The position numbers and the translations under genes were made by a program. A stretch of DNA of 64,000 bases. Source: Nymphaea colorata. Its lineage: Eukaryota > Streptophyta > Magnoliopsida > Nymphaeales > Nymphaeaceae. The DNA lies in contig NC_045149.1 in NCBI RefSeq assembly GCF_008831285.2, positions 19,111,035 through 19,175,034 of the forward strand, given 5' to 3'. Positions 22,212-33,145 of the stretch are shown piece after piece (positions within the stretch are counted from its first letter, which is position 1; the number at the start of each line of letters is the position of its first letter). The notes under the pieces were generated by a model. The model was not told where the DNA came from. It did no database searches and saw nothing but the letters and a program-made list of their open reading frames with translations.

Positions 22212-25200
22212 CTAGGTCATGTTGTAGCTTAAATCGTTCAGTGTGATCGATTCGAGTGGTTCAGAGAGGTTGGGCTGAGCACGAGCAGAGAGATCTTGAG
22301 ACACATGCCGCATGGTGGGCCGAGCGGCAGGCCTGGTCCGAGTGCATGCAAGTGCAACGGAGACCGCGAAGACTACCTCCTCGGCGAGATGGCCGGTCGG
22401 TAGGGGCAACCGCCGGTCCAGCACATCCTTTAGCAAGAACTCCTCCGCGCTGCCGCCAGGAATTTGTGCCGCCGCCATCGATGACAAGATGGAGATGATG
22501 TTGCCGGGGTGCTTCCCCATCATCAACTCTAACGCCACAACTCCAAAGCTATAGACATCACACTTCTCCGTCGCCTTCATTGTATATGCCAATTCTGCAG
22601 AAAACCAGAACAGAGATGGTTAGCAGATCTCTTCCATCCCAGCTGCCACTCAAAGGAAAAAGGGAATTGTTTTCAGTGAGACAATTTGTCACATGTAAAC
22701 AAACACGTTTTAAAGGAAAGCATACAAACCAGGTGCCATGTAGCCGTAGGACCCAGCGGCGGCGGTCAAGCTGCTGGTGTCGGGTCCAAGAACCTTTGCG
22801 GTGCCGAAGTCGGAGACCCGGGCCTCGAGATCCTTATCCAACAAAATGTTGTTGATGGAGATGTCCCTATGCAGGATGGGAGGCGAGCAGTCGTGGTGAA
22901 GGTAGGAGAGGGCATGAGCCATTCCCTTCACGATCCGGACCCGAACCTCCCAACTCAGACCCTCCCACTCTCCTTGGGTCCCGTACAACATGCCCTCCAA
23001 GCTGCCGCAATCCAGATACTCGTACACCAGAAACATGCTCCTCTCCCTCGTGCAGAACCCATGCAACGTCACTATGTTCCGGTGCCGGGCCTCCGTCAGC
23101 GCCCGGATCTCATTCTGGAAGCTCTTCTCCTCCACCGCCTCATAACCTTCCTCTGACCCCCGCAGCCTTTTCACGGCGAGTATTTGGCCGGACGGCAGTG
23201 CGGCACGGTAGACGCTCCCGAACCCGCCCTTGCCTATGCAATACTCGTCGCTGAAGTTGTCTGTCGCTGCGGCGATCTGGTTCAAGGTCAGTTCCCATCT
23301 CACGTTCCAAATCTCGATGTCCCGGCCTTGATTTCGGTTAGTCATGGCGGAGCTTTCCTCTCGCCTATAGATTATGCAAAAGAAGGCAAACAGCAGGATG
23401 AAGACTAGTATTGCCGGGAGCAGAATGGCCAGGATAAGGATAAGGATTTTCAAGCGCGAGTTATTGTTTCCGGTGGAGGTAGGGCATTCGGTTAAGCCCT
23501 TTGCCTTCCCACATAGTCCGGGGTTTCCGATGAACGCTGAAAAGGGTGAGTCCAGAATGTGCCTGTTGTCTGGTAGTGCGCCGGATAGTTGGTTGTAGGA
23601 GAAGTCGACGCTTTGCAAACTTCTCAGGTCACTGAAGTCATCAGGGATTTTTCCGGAGAGTTGATTTCTTGAAAGGTTCAGGCTCATTAATGACACTAGC
23701 TTCCCCAATTGTGACGGTATCTTTCCGATGAGGTCATTGGAGCTTAGATCAAGCAGTGATTGCAACCAAACCAGGTTGCCAATCTCGAACGGAATCTCCC
23801 CATTGAGATGGTTGTGGTTGAGGTTCAATAACTGCAGTTTCGAACACTTGCCGACCTCTCCGGGGATTGGTCCGCTCAGATTGTTGTAAGATAGATCGAG
23901 CGTTTCCAGATTGGATAATTGGCCTATGTCAGGCGGGATGATGCCGGAGAGCCCGTTGTTGCTCAAATTTAGCTGGAAGATGGTCCTTAAATTGAACAAT
24001 TCTACTGGAATTTTACCCGAAAGGGAATTGGAGCCCAGGCTGAGGATGCGCAGCATGGATAACCGGCCAATCTCTGGCGGTATGCTTCCAGATATTTTGT
24101 TGTCCGCTAGGTTGAGAAAAGTGAGGTTGCTGCACTGCGCCCAAGCTGGGGAAATATTGCCGAAGAGGTTGTTATTGCTCACATCCATGTACACCAAATT
24201 TGGGTACCCTCCGAACGATTCAGAGATATCTCCAGTGAAATGATTCTTCTCCAGTCGAATTCTTGTCAGAAGAGAGCAGTTCTTCAAAGTTGACGGCAGC
24301 GGCCCACTGAAATTGTTCTGACTTGCGGTGAAGTAAATCAGCTTCCCACCAGCACAGATCCCGGAAGGCAAGGAGCCGGAGAAGCTATTGTTCGAGAAGC
24401 CCACGTTAACCAGGCTTCCAGATGATCCAAAGTTCGACGGTATTTCTCCGGACAAGTTATTAGTGTATATGAAAAGGAGCTCGAGATTATGAAGTTTGGA
24501 GATGGACTGGGGTAGCAAGCCCTGCAAATTGTTGGTATTCATGTCCAATTGCTGCAAAGAACTCATGTTTCCGATCTCAGGCGGGATAATTCCGTTGAGT
24601 TTGTTGTTGAAGAGGTTGAGTAGGTTGAGCTCCGTCAGCTTTCCAATTGTGGGTGGTATAGGGCCGGTGAGCTGGTTCTCTGAGAGGTCAAGTTGTACCA
24701 GATTGATTAGGTTTCCTATGGACAGTGGAATTGAGCCCGTAATCATATTTTTGAACAAGTAGAGATACGTGAGATTCTTCAGCAATCCGATCTCCATTGG
24801 GATGCTTCCCGTCAGCTGATTGCTCTGAAGTTGCAGAGAAGTTAGTTGAGTCCAGTTGGTGAGGAAGATGGGTTCTATCACCCCTGTTAGTGAATTACCA
24901 GACATGCCCAACTCCCTCATCTTTGTCCAGTTAGCGAGGCTCTGAGGGAGGGGACCGGTTAGCTTAGTCTCGGACAAATTCACCCATGCAAGATTCCCCA
25001 GTAAGCCAAGCTCCGGGGGAATGGTTGAATTCAGAACTGTTTGGTGCAGGTCGAGCTGCTCGAGAGACTTGAGCTGGCCGATCGACGCAAGGATGCTACC
25101 ATATAAGCTGTTTTCATAGAGCTCGAGGATGCGTAGGCTCTGCAACGAGGCGATCCACTCAGGAATCTGACCTGAAAAGTTGTTTCTACCCAATTGCAAG

Positions 25201-26012
25201 GCTTCTAGCTTGGCTAGTTTTGATAACTGTTGTGGTATTGGGCCTTGGAAGCCATTATTGGTGATGTTGAAGAAACGGAGCTTGGGGAGTCGTGTGGCAA
25301 TCTCATCCGGAATTTTGCCGGTCAGGTTGTTCAAAGACAAGTCAAGGAACTCCACTTTGGGGCACCGGAGCACGAAGGCCGGGAACTCACCGGTCAGGCT
25401 GTTCAGGTAGAGACCAAGGTATGTCACCGATGGCAAGTCGGAGACCTTTGATGGGTCCGGCGCGGTGAGAAAGTTGGAGCCCAAATCGAAGATCACGACA
25501 TTGGTGAGATTGGTGAGTTGGTAAGGAATAGCACCTGCAAGGGTGTTGTTGTAGAGCCTAAGGATTGTGAGGCGGTTCAGGTTTCCGACCTCCGGCGGCA
25601 CCGTGCCGTTGAACAAGTTGCTGCCCAAGTCGAGATAAACGAGCTTGGTCAGGGAGCCGATGCCCCGTGGTATGCTGCCGGAGAGGGAGTTCAGATTGAG
25701 GTTGAGGTGCGAGAGGTAGGGGAAGGCAGAGAAGTTGAGGGAGGCAAGGGTGCCCGTCAAGGAAAATCCGGCGAGGTTTATCTGGGTGACGGAGCCGGAA
25801 GTGCTGCAGACGATGCCCTTCCAATTGCAGGGGCTGGTCTTGCTGGAGGTGGTGTTACTGGTCCAGGAGGAAAGCGAATCTGCTCGTTGGAGTGAGGTTT
25901 TCCATCTCAGAAGGGCCTCTGCTTCGAGATTGGCTAAGCTGAATGTGGAGAATAACGAAAAGAAGATGAGGCTGAGGAAGAAGGGAAGGAGGGAAGGCGG
26001 TAGTGACTTCAT
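22212..26012 (-). CDS. LRR receptor-like kinase 1 (MIK2-like family), tandem copy
   Basis: Two minus-strand exons, 26012-22730 and 22594-22212, total 3666 nt, or 1221 residues, with no break. Order: signal peptide (hydrophobic [16 protein letters not shown]), N-terminal cap with CNWKGIVC, about 30 plant-type LRRs of 24 residues, a [11 protein letters not shown] cap, one membrane helix near residue 855, then a Ser/Thr kinase. The kinase has [30 protein letters not shown] and APELAY, so it looks active and of the RD class. The intron splits the APE codon in phase 1, as in the other two kinases here. It resembles receptors annotated as MDIS1-interacting receptor-like kinase 2-like or At1g35710-like. 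The ligand is unknown; defence or peptide-signal perception at the plasma membrane is inferred from the family. Confidence 0.92.
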
Positions 26013-26050
26013 GGTGGTGGGCGGGTGGTGCGGTGGAGGCCGAAATGGAG

Positions 26051-26060
26051 GGTTTTAAAA
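26051..26060 (-). promoter_or_regulatory. TATA-like box upstream of LRR-RLK 1
   Basis: TTTTAAAACC on the minus strand about 40 bases upstream of the ATG. The same motif at the same spacing is kept upstream of LRR-RLK 2 (33185-33194). Conservation may simply reflect recent duplication. Confidence 0.3.
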
Positions 26061-26391
26061 AGGGTGGTAGGCCAGATTCTGACTGCATATGAAAACGAGT
26101 ATGAACATGTTGCAGGAAATGATATTGTGCCTGAGTGTGAACGATTGAATTTGACTGTCGTTTGGACTTTCAACAATGAGAAGAATTTATTAGTTTCAAT
26201 TGCAATTATTTTGGAGCCACCAGCATCTGTTAGAAGAATCCGCGGGCGCCCATGAAAGAGGCAGCCTTTTTGCAGCGGAAGATCCGACATAATCCATCGC
26301 TGTGGCACGATATAGAAAAGAAAATCTGTTTTTATTGTGCTGTCTAGTAAAGAATCTAATAGAATAAAGAGCTTGTCCTTACTGTTTGATG

Positions 26392-26842
26392 TATCTATCA
26401 TGCATGGATTCAATCCCTTCAAACCCCTGTTCACAAATATCTACCGATTCAACCCCCTGTTTTCACAAAGAAACTTATCTATCACCCTCTTCACAAGGAG
26501 ACGTATCCATCAATCCTTGATTCAATCACTTTGCACCCCTCTTCACAAAGAGACTTATCTATCGTGGATTTCATCCTTTTGCATATCGATCATGCATGGA
26601 TTCAATCCCTTCGCACACCTGTTCACAAAGAGACGTATCTATCATGCATGGATTCAATCCCTTCGCAACCCTCTTCACAAAGAAACGTATCTATCATACA
26701 TGGATTCAATCCCTTCTTACCCTTGTTCACAAAGAGACTATCTATTATGCATGGATTCAATCCCTTGGATCCCCTCTTCACAAAGAGAAGTATCTACCAT
26801 GCATGGATTCATTTCCTTCGCATCCCTGTTCACAAAGAGATG
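26392..26842 (+). repeat. 52-bp minisatellite, about ten units
   Basis: Tandem units built on TATCTATCATGCATGGATTC, AATCCCTTCGCA, CCCTGTTCACAAAGAGACG. Units from about 26584 to 26842 are full length; earlier ones are partly truncated. Because 52 is not a multiple of three, the array is open in all three plus frames, giving three overlapping false reading frames with HGFNPF-like peptide repeats. The array ends 380 bp upstream of the LRR-RLK 1 start. A single diverged unit lies at 35490-35548. Confidence 0.92.
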
Positions 26843-28669
26843 AATGCATGTCATTAATTTCCTTGTTATCCAAACAGAATGAAGCTTTGTTATACATTAT
26901 AAAGATCGTATATACAAATTCAAGGATTCTAATTTCGTAAATGTGATGTTGATTATGCATGCATCCACACGCTCAGAATCTTTTGAAATGAGACAAACAA
27001 TGTCGTTTCCCTCGCTCATGTAAACCTAACCTAAACGGCAAGATGGATTAGTTTTATCATACTAAGTACTATACTTGTAAAAATTAGAATATGAACTGAC
27101 CCTAAGTCAAGGAAATTTTAGCTTATTTAAACTAAATAACTAATATCCTATTAAAAAAACCTTCTTAAATAAAAAGTACAATTTTAAAAAATAATTTGAT
27201 ATAAAATTTCATTAAGCAAACAATTTTAATTATGTGAATATAATAATTTATTTTGAATATTTGAAACTTTTATATGGTTTCAATTTTATTGAATGCCTCT
27301 CAAGATAATATTTAAAACTTAAAATTGATATTTCAAATAAGCCTTTTGTGATGCCAACAAAATTTTTAATTAGTTAATTGATAAAAAAGGCATACTTTGT
27401 AAGTAATTGGATCATTTGATCAACTAAATTGAAAAAAGATTAATTAGTCAAAATAAAAACAAAGGGATGGTTTGCCAAATAACAGAAATTAATATAAATC
27501 TTTTCAATCAAGAATTGTTAAAACTTAATTTTTTTTTATAATGGATAACTAATAGTATAAAAATAACATTAATATTGAAAGCTAATATGTTTTATCAAAT
27601 GTTTGCCAAAGAAAATTTGTTATTATTTTAAAATGTATAAATCAATGTTCAATATGTACATTCAATATGAAAAAAAATACGAAAATCATATGAAAATTTG
27701 TTTATTGAAAAAAAATATTTAGCTAATTAATCGAACACATCATTTTGTGTAAACATGTAACCTCTGAAAAATTTCATTCAGTTGATAAACTAGTTGTTTT
27801 AGATAAGTATTTAAAAAAAAAAAATTAATCAAAGAAAGTATTTGAAAATAACATAAAACTTCTAAATCTAGAATTAGGTTGACTGGCATAGGTGATATGG
27901 GTTTAATAGTTTCTTTTTCTTTTATTTCTATTATTCACTCCATGCTGATATAAAAATTGTTTGTTTTGAAAAACTTGTTGATTGAAGAAACTATATCGAG
28001 GGAGTTGAGCTGCAGAGCTCGAGCTCGGTCAGCCCGAACTCGATGAGATGAACCGTTTCCCGCCCCACCGTTTGCCCCTTTTCATCGCTTCCGATTTCAC
28101 CCTGTAGCCGCAAAAGCAGCAAACAGGGGGGCTGTGGATGATTCTCCGTCAACGAGTTCAGGAGATCATGTAAGATTTATCACCGTCTGCTGCTCTTTCT
28201 TTAGAGGCATTTCCACCGTTTTCCCATGAGCTCTGCCCACTTTTCTCACAGTTCCACCGGTGAGCGCCTATTTCAGGCGACTGGATTGCCGAGGATGTTG
28301 GATGCTAATGGCGAAGGAGCTACACTTCCGGCGATCACAAAATTGACGATGTCTCTGGTTTTATGTGATTGTAAACCTGATCGTTCAAGCCTCAATTCTT
28401 AGTTCCTTGTTTTGAGATTTTTTTTCCTTGTAATTAAGAATGATTTTTTTTTTTCAGATTTTATGCAAATTACCTTATGTTTTTTTTTTTTACTTATTGT
28501 AAAGTGTTATTTAGAAGATTAGATATTTATATAAATGGATTTAACCCTTGTTAAGTTCTCAATATTGCTGCTAAAATCATTGTGCTTTAGTTTCTTCTCA
28601 AATATTATTGGTCAAATTTGTGTGGCAATTTAAAGTTTTGGATATCAAATTTGAAACTCTTCCAATCAT

Positions 28670-28910
28670 AATCGGTTTTTTGAATATACAATTTGGATTC
28701 ATATTGAAATTGGATATTCAATTAGAAAGTCGGATTCAGAATCGGATTTTTGAATTTGAAAGTTCGATTCGGATCAGAATCGGATTTTGATTCAAAATTC
28801 TGATTCGGATCAGAACAGGATTTGGTTTTGAAAGTCGGATTCGGATATTATATAGATTTTTTTTTTGTCATCCACATTCATATGAATTCGAATCCGAATA
28901 TCTAAATTTC
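28670..28910. repeat. Degenerate TCGGATTCGGAT-type repeat
   Basis: Recurring words TCGGATTC, GAATCGGATTTT and GATTCGGATCAGAA, turning to the reverse-complement sense (ATTCGAATCCGAA) at about 28882. This may be a small fold-back element. The ends are not defined. Confidence 0.5.
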
Positions 28911-29350
28911 CACATTCATATATGAATTCACTTCCTTGAATGATTAACATACCTCTCATAAAGTGTTAAAAAAAAGTTTTGAAATGGACAAAAAATATAT
29001 GTAGAGCCCTTGATTCTATGGAACCTTGAGGACCATTTCGATCTCCTGCCTATTTCTAACAATGAACCACATTTGCACTCTAGAAAAGATTTTGTTTTTT
29101 TTTTCGGCATTTAAGTTTTACTATTCAAGTGGGCTTCATATACAAATGAAGAGTTCTGCAAATACAAGTGACCTCAGATCCAAAGTTAACGCATCCAGCT
29201 TCATCAAACACCACTGAAGACAATCTCAACCCAATCTCTCAAACTCTTAACCATCCTGACAACCTCAGATAAGTGAATATTGACGCTACAAAGGTACAAA
29301 ACCATGGTTACAAATCGGCTTGATATTCAGAAGCCAAAAGAGATGACACA

Positions 29351-32300
29351 CTAGGTCTTGCTGTAGCTTAATTTGTTCAGTGTGATCGATTCCAGTGGTT
29401 GAGAGAGGTAAGGCAGCGTAGAAGCAGAGAGCTCTTGAGACACATGCCGCATGGTCGGCCGAGCGTCAGGCCTTGACCGAGTGCAAGCAAGAGCTACGGA
29501 GACCACGAAGACTACCTCCTCTGCGAGCTGGCCCGTCGGTAGGGGCAACCGCGGGTCCAGCACGTCGTTTAGCAAGAACTCCTCCGCGCTGCCGCCGGGA
29601 ATTTGTGCCGCCGCCATCGACAAGATGGAGATGACGTTGCCAGGGTGCTTCCCCATCATCAACTCTAACGCCACAACTCCAAAGCTATAGACATCACACT
29701 TCTCCGTCGCCTTCATTGTATATGCCAATTCTGCAGAAAATCAGAACAGAGATGATGGTTAGCAGATCTCTTCCATCCCAGCTGCCACTCAAAGGAAAAA
29801 GGGAATTGTTTTCAGTGAGACAATTTGTCACACGTAAACAAACACGTTTTAAGGAAAAGCATACTAACCAGGTGCCATGTAGCCGTAGGACCCAGCGGCG
29901 GCGGTGAAGCTGCTGGTATTGGGTCCAAGAACCTTTGCTGTACCGAAGTCTGAGACCCGGGCCTCAAGATCCGAATCCAACAAAACGTTGTTGATGGAGA
30001 TGTCCCTATGCAGGATGGGAGGCGAGCAGTCGTGGTGAAGGTAGGAGAGCGCATGAGCCACGCCCCTCAAAATCCGGACCCGAACCTCCCAACTCAGATC
30101 CTCCCACTCGCCATGGATCCCGTACAGCAAGCCCCCCAAGCTGCCCCGATCCAAATACTCATACACCAGATACATGCTCCTCTCCTTGGTGCAGAACCCA
30201 TACAGCGTCACTATGTTCCGGTGCCGGGCCTCCGTCAGCGCCCTGATCTCGTTCCGGAAGCTCTTCTGCTCAACCGCCTGAAAACCTTCCTCCGACGGAA
30301 GCAGCCTTTTCACGGCGAGTATTTGGCCGGACGGCAGTGCGGCACGGTAGACGCTCCCGAACCCGCCCTTGCCTATGCAGTACTTGTCGCTGAAGTTTTC
30401 TGTCGTTGCGGCGATCTCGGTGAAGCTCAGTTTCCCTTTCACGTTCCAAATCTTGATCTCCCGCCCGTGATTTCGGTCGATTATGGCGGACCATTCGTCT
30501 CGCCTGTAGATTAGGCATAAGAAGGCGAGCAGCAGGATGAAGACTAGTATTGCCGGGAGCAGAATGGCTAGGATCAGGATTTTCGAGCGCGAGTTCCTTT
30601 TTCCGATCGAGATAGGACATTCGGTTAAGCCCTTTGCCTTCCCACATAGGCCGGGGTTTCCGATGAATGCTGAAAAGGGTGAGTCCAGAATGTGCCTGTT
30701 GTCCGGTAGTGGGCCGGAGAGTTGGTTGTAGGAGAAGTCGACGCTTTGCAAACTTCTCAGGTCACTGAAGTCATCAGGGATTTGGCCGGAGAGTTGATTT
30801 CTTGAAAGGTTCAGGCTCATTAACGACACTAGCTTCCCCAATTGTGACGGTATCTTTCCGATGAGGTCATTGGAGCTTAGATCAAGCAGTGATTGCAACG
30901 AAACCAGGTTGCCAATCTCGAACGGGATCTCCCCGTTCAGATGGTTGTGGTTGAGGTTCAATAACTGCAGTTTCGAACACTTGCCGACCTCTCCGGGGAT
31001 TGGTCCGCTCAGATTGTTGTAAGACAGATCGAGCGTTTCCAGATTGGATAATTGGCCTATGTCAGGCGGGATGACACCGGAGAGTCCGTTGTTGCTCAAA
31101 TTTAGCTTGAAGACGGTCCTTAAATTGAACAATTCTACCGGAATTTTACCTGAAAGGGAATTCGAGCCCAGGCTGAGGCTGCGCAGCATGGATAACCGGC
31201 CAATCTCCGGGGGTATGCTTCCAGAGATTTTGTTGTCCGCTAGGTTGAGAAAAGTGAGGTTGCTGCACTGCGCCCAAGCTGGGGAAATCTTGCCGAAGAG
31301 GTTGTTATTGCTCACATCCATGTACACCAAATTTGGGTACACTCCGAACGATTCAGAGATATCTCCAGTGAAATGATTCTTCTCCAGTCGAATTCTTGTC
31401 AGAAGAGAGCAGTTCTTCAATGTTGACGGCAGCGGCCCACTGAAATTGTTCTGACTTGCGGTGAAGTAAATCAGCTTCCCACCAGCACAGATCCCGGAAG
31501 GCAAGGAGCCGGAGAAGCTATTGTTCGAGAAGCTCACGTTAACCAGGCTTCCAGAGGATCCAAAGTTCGACGGTATTTCTCCGGACAAGTTATTAGTGTA
31601 TATGAAAAGGAGCTCGAGATTCTGAAGTTTGGAGATGGACTGGGGTAGCAAGCCCTGCAAATTGTTGGTATTCATGTCCAATTGCTGCAAAGAACTCGTG
31701 TTTCCGATCTCAGGCGGGATACTTCCGTTGAGTTTGTTGTTGAAGAGGTTGAGTAGGTTGAGCTGCGTCAGCTTTCCAATTGTGGGCGGTATGGGGCCGG
31801 TGAGCTGGTTCTCTGAGAGGTCAAGTTGTACCAGATTGGTTAGGTTTCCTATGGACAGTGGAATTGAACCCGTAATCATATTTTTGAACAAGTAGAGATA
31901 CGTGAGATTCTTCAGCAATCCGATCTCCATTGGGATGCTTCCCGTCAGCTGATTGCTCTGAAGTTGCAGAGAAGTTAGTTGAGTCCAGTTGGTGAGGAAG
32001 ATGGGTTCTATCACCCCTGTTAGTGAATTACCAGACATGCCCAAGTCCCTCATCTTTGTCCAGTTAGCGAGGGTCTGAGGGAGGGGACCGGTTAGCTTAT
32101 TATCGGACAAATTCAGCGTGGTAAGATTCCTCAATTGGCCCAGCTCCGGGGGAATGGTTGAATTCAGACCTGTTTGGTGCAGGTCGAGCCGCTCAAGAGA
32201 CTTGAGATGGCCGAACGACGCAAGGATGCTGCCATATAGGCTGTTTTCATAGAGCTCGAGGATGCGTAGGCTCTGCAACGAGGCGATCCACTCTGGAATC

Positions 32301-33145
32301 TGACCTGAAAAGTTGTTTCTACCCAATTGCAAGGCTTCTAGCTTGGCTAGTTTTGATAACTGTTGTGGTATTGGGCCTTGGAAGCCATTATTGGTGATGT
32401 TGAAGAAACGGAGCTTGGGGAGTCGTGTGGCAATCTCATCCGGAATTTTGCCGGTCAGGTTGTTCAAAGACAAGTCAAGGAACTCCACTTTGGGGCACCG
32501 GAGCACGAAGGCCGGGAACTCACCGGTCAGGCTGTTCAGGTAGAGACCAAGGTATGTCACCGATGGCAAGTCGGAGACCTTTGATGGGTCCGGCGCGGTG
32601 AGAAAGTTGGAGCCCAAATCGAAGATCACGACATTGGTGAGATTGGTGAGTTGGTAAGGAATAGCACCTGCAAGGGTGTTGTTGTAGAGCCTAAGGATTG
32701 TGAGGCGGTTCAGGTTTCCGACCTCCGGCGGCACCGTGCCGTTGAACAAGTTGCTGCCCAAGTCGAGATAGACAAGCTGTGTCAGGGAGCCGATCCCCTG
32801 TGGTATGCTGCCGGAGAGCGAGTTCAGGTTGAGGTCGAGGCGCGAGAGGTTGGGGAAGGCAGAGAAGTTGAAGGAGGCAAGGGTGCCCGTCAAGGAAAAT
32901 CCGGCGAGGTTTATCTCGGTGATGGAGTCGGAGGCGCTGCAGACGATGCCTTTCCATTTGCAGGGGTTGGTCTTGCTAGATGTGCCGTTGCTGGTCCAGG
33001 AGGAGAGCGAATCTCTTCCTTGGAGTGAGGTTTTCCATCCCAAAAGGGCCTCTGCTTCGAGATTGGCTAAGCTGAATGTGGAGAATAATGAAAAGAAGAC
33101 GAGGATGAGGAAGAAGGGGAGGAGGGAAGGCGGTGGTGACTTCAT
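29351..33145 (-). CDS. LRR receptor-like kinase 2 (MIK2-like family), tandem copy
   Basis: Two minus-strand exons, 33145-29869 and 29730-29351, total 3657 nt, or 1218 residues. Architecture matches LRR-RLK 1: signal peptide, CKWKGIVC cap, about 30 LRRs, membrane helix near residue 855 and an apparently active kinase ([36 protein letters not shown]). The start lies exactly 7133 bases from that of LRR-RLK 1 with no net indel over the 5' part. One 476-bp tract (32295-32770) is identical to LRR-RLK 1. Differences cluster in LRRs 10-11 and around the membrane/juxtamembrane region (for example [17 protein letters not shown] versus [17 protein letters not shown]). This suggests ectodomain homogenisation with divergence elsewhere. 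Function is inferred as for copy 1. Confidence 0.92.

Larger units (their letters stand above)
26061..29350. other. Intergenic between the two tandem LRR-RLKs
   Basis: Contains LRR-RLK 1 upstream DNA that matches LRR-RLK 2 upstream DNA to about 26240, the minisatellite, a very AT-rich block (27.0-27.9 kb), a short GAGCTCG-like patch (28007-28050), a TCGGAT-rich degenerate repeat (28670-28910), and from about 29130 the 3' flank of LRR-RLK 2. No intact gene was seen. Confidence 0.5.

Noticed and set aside
25180-25410. Plus-strand open frames identical in both tandem kinases (also 32313-32543)
   Set aside because: They are antisense shadows of the LRR coding sequence; their identity only reflects the conversion-like tract.
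26337-26940. Three overlapping plus-strand open frames with repeated peptides such as HGFNPF and HKETYLS
   Set aside because: They are the three frames of one 52-bp minisatellite whose length is not a multiple of three. No start context, domain or splice sites support translation.
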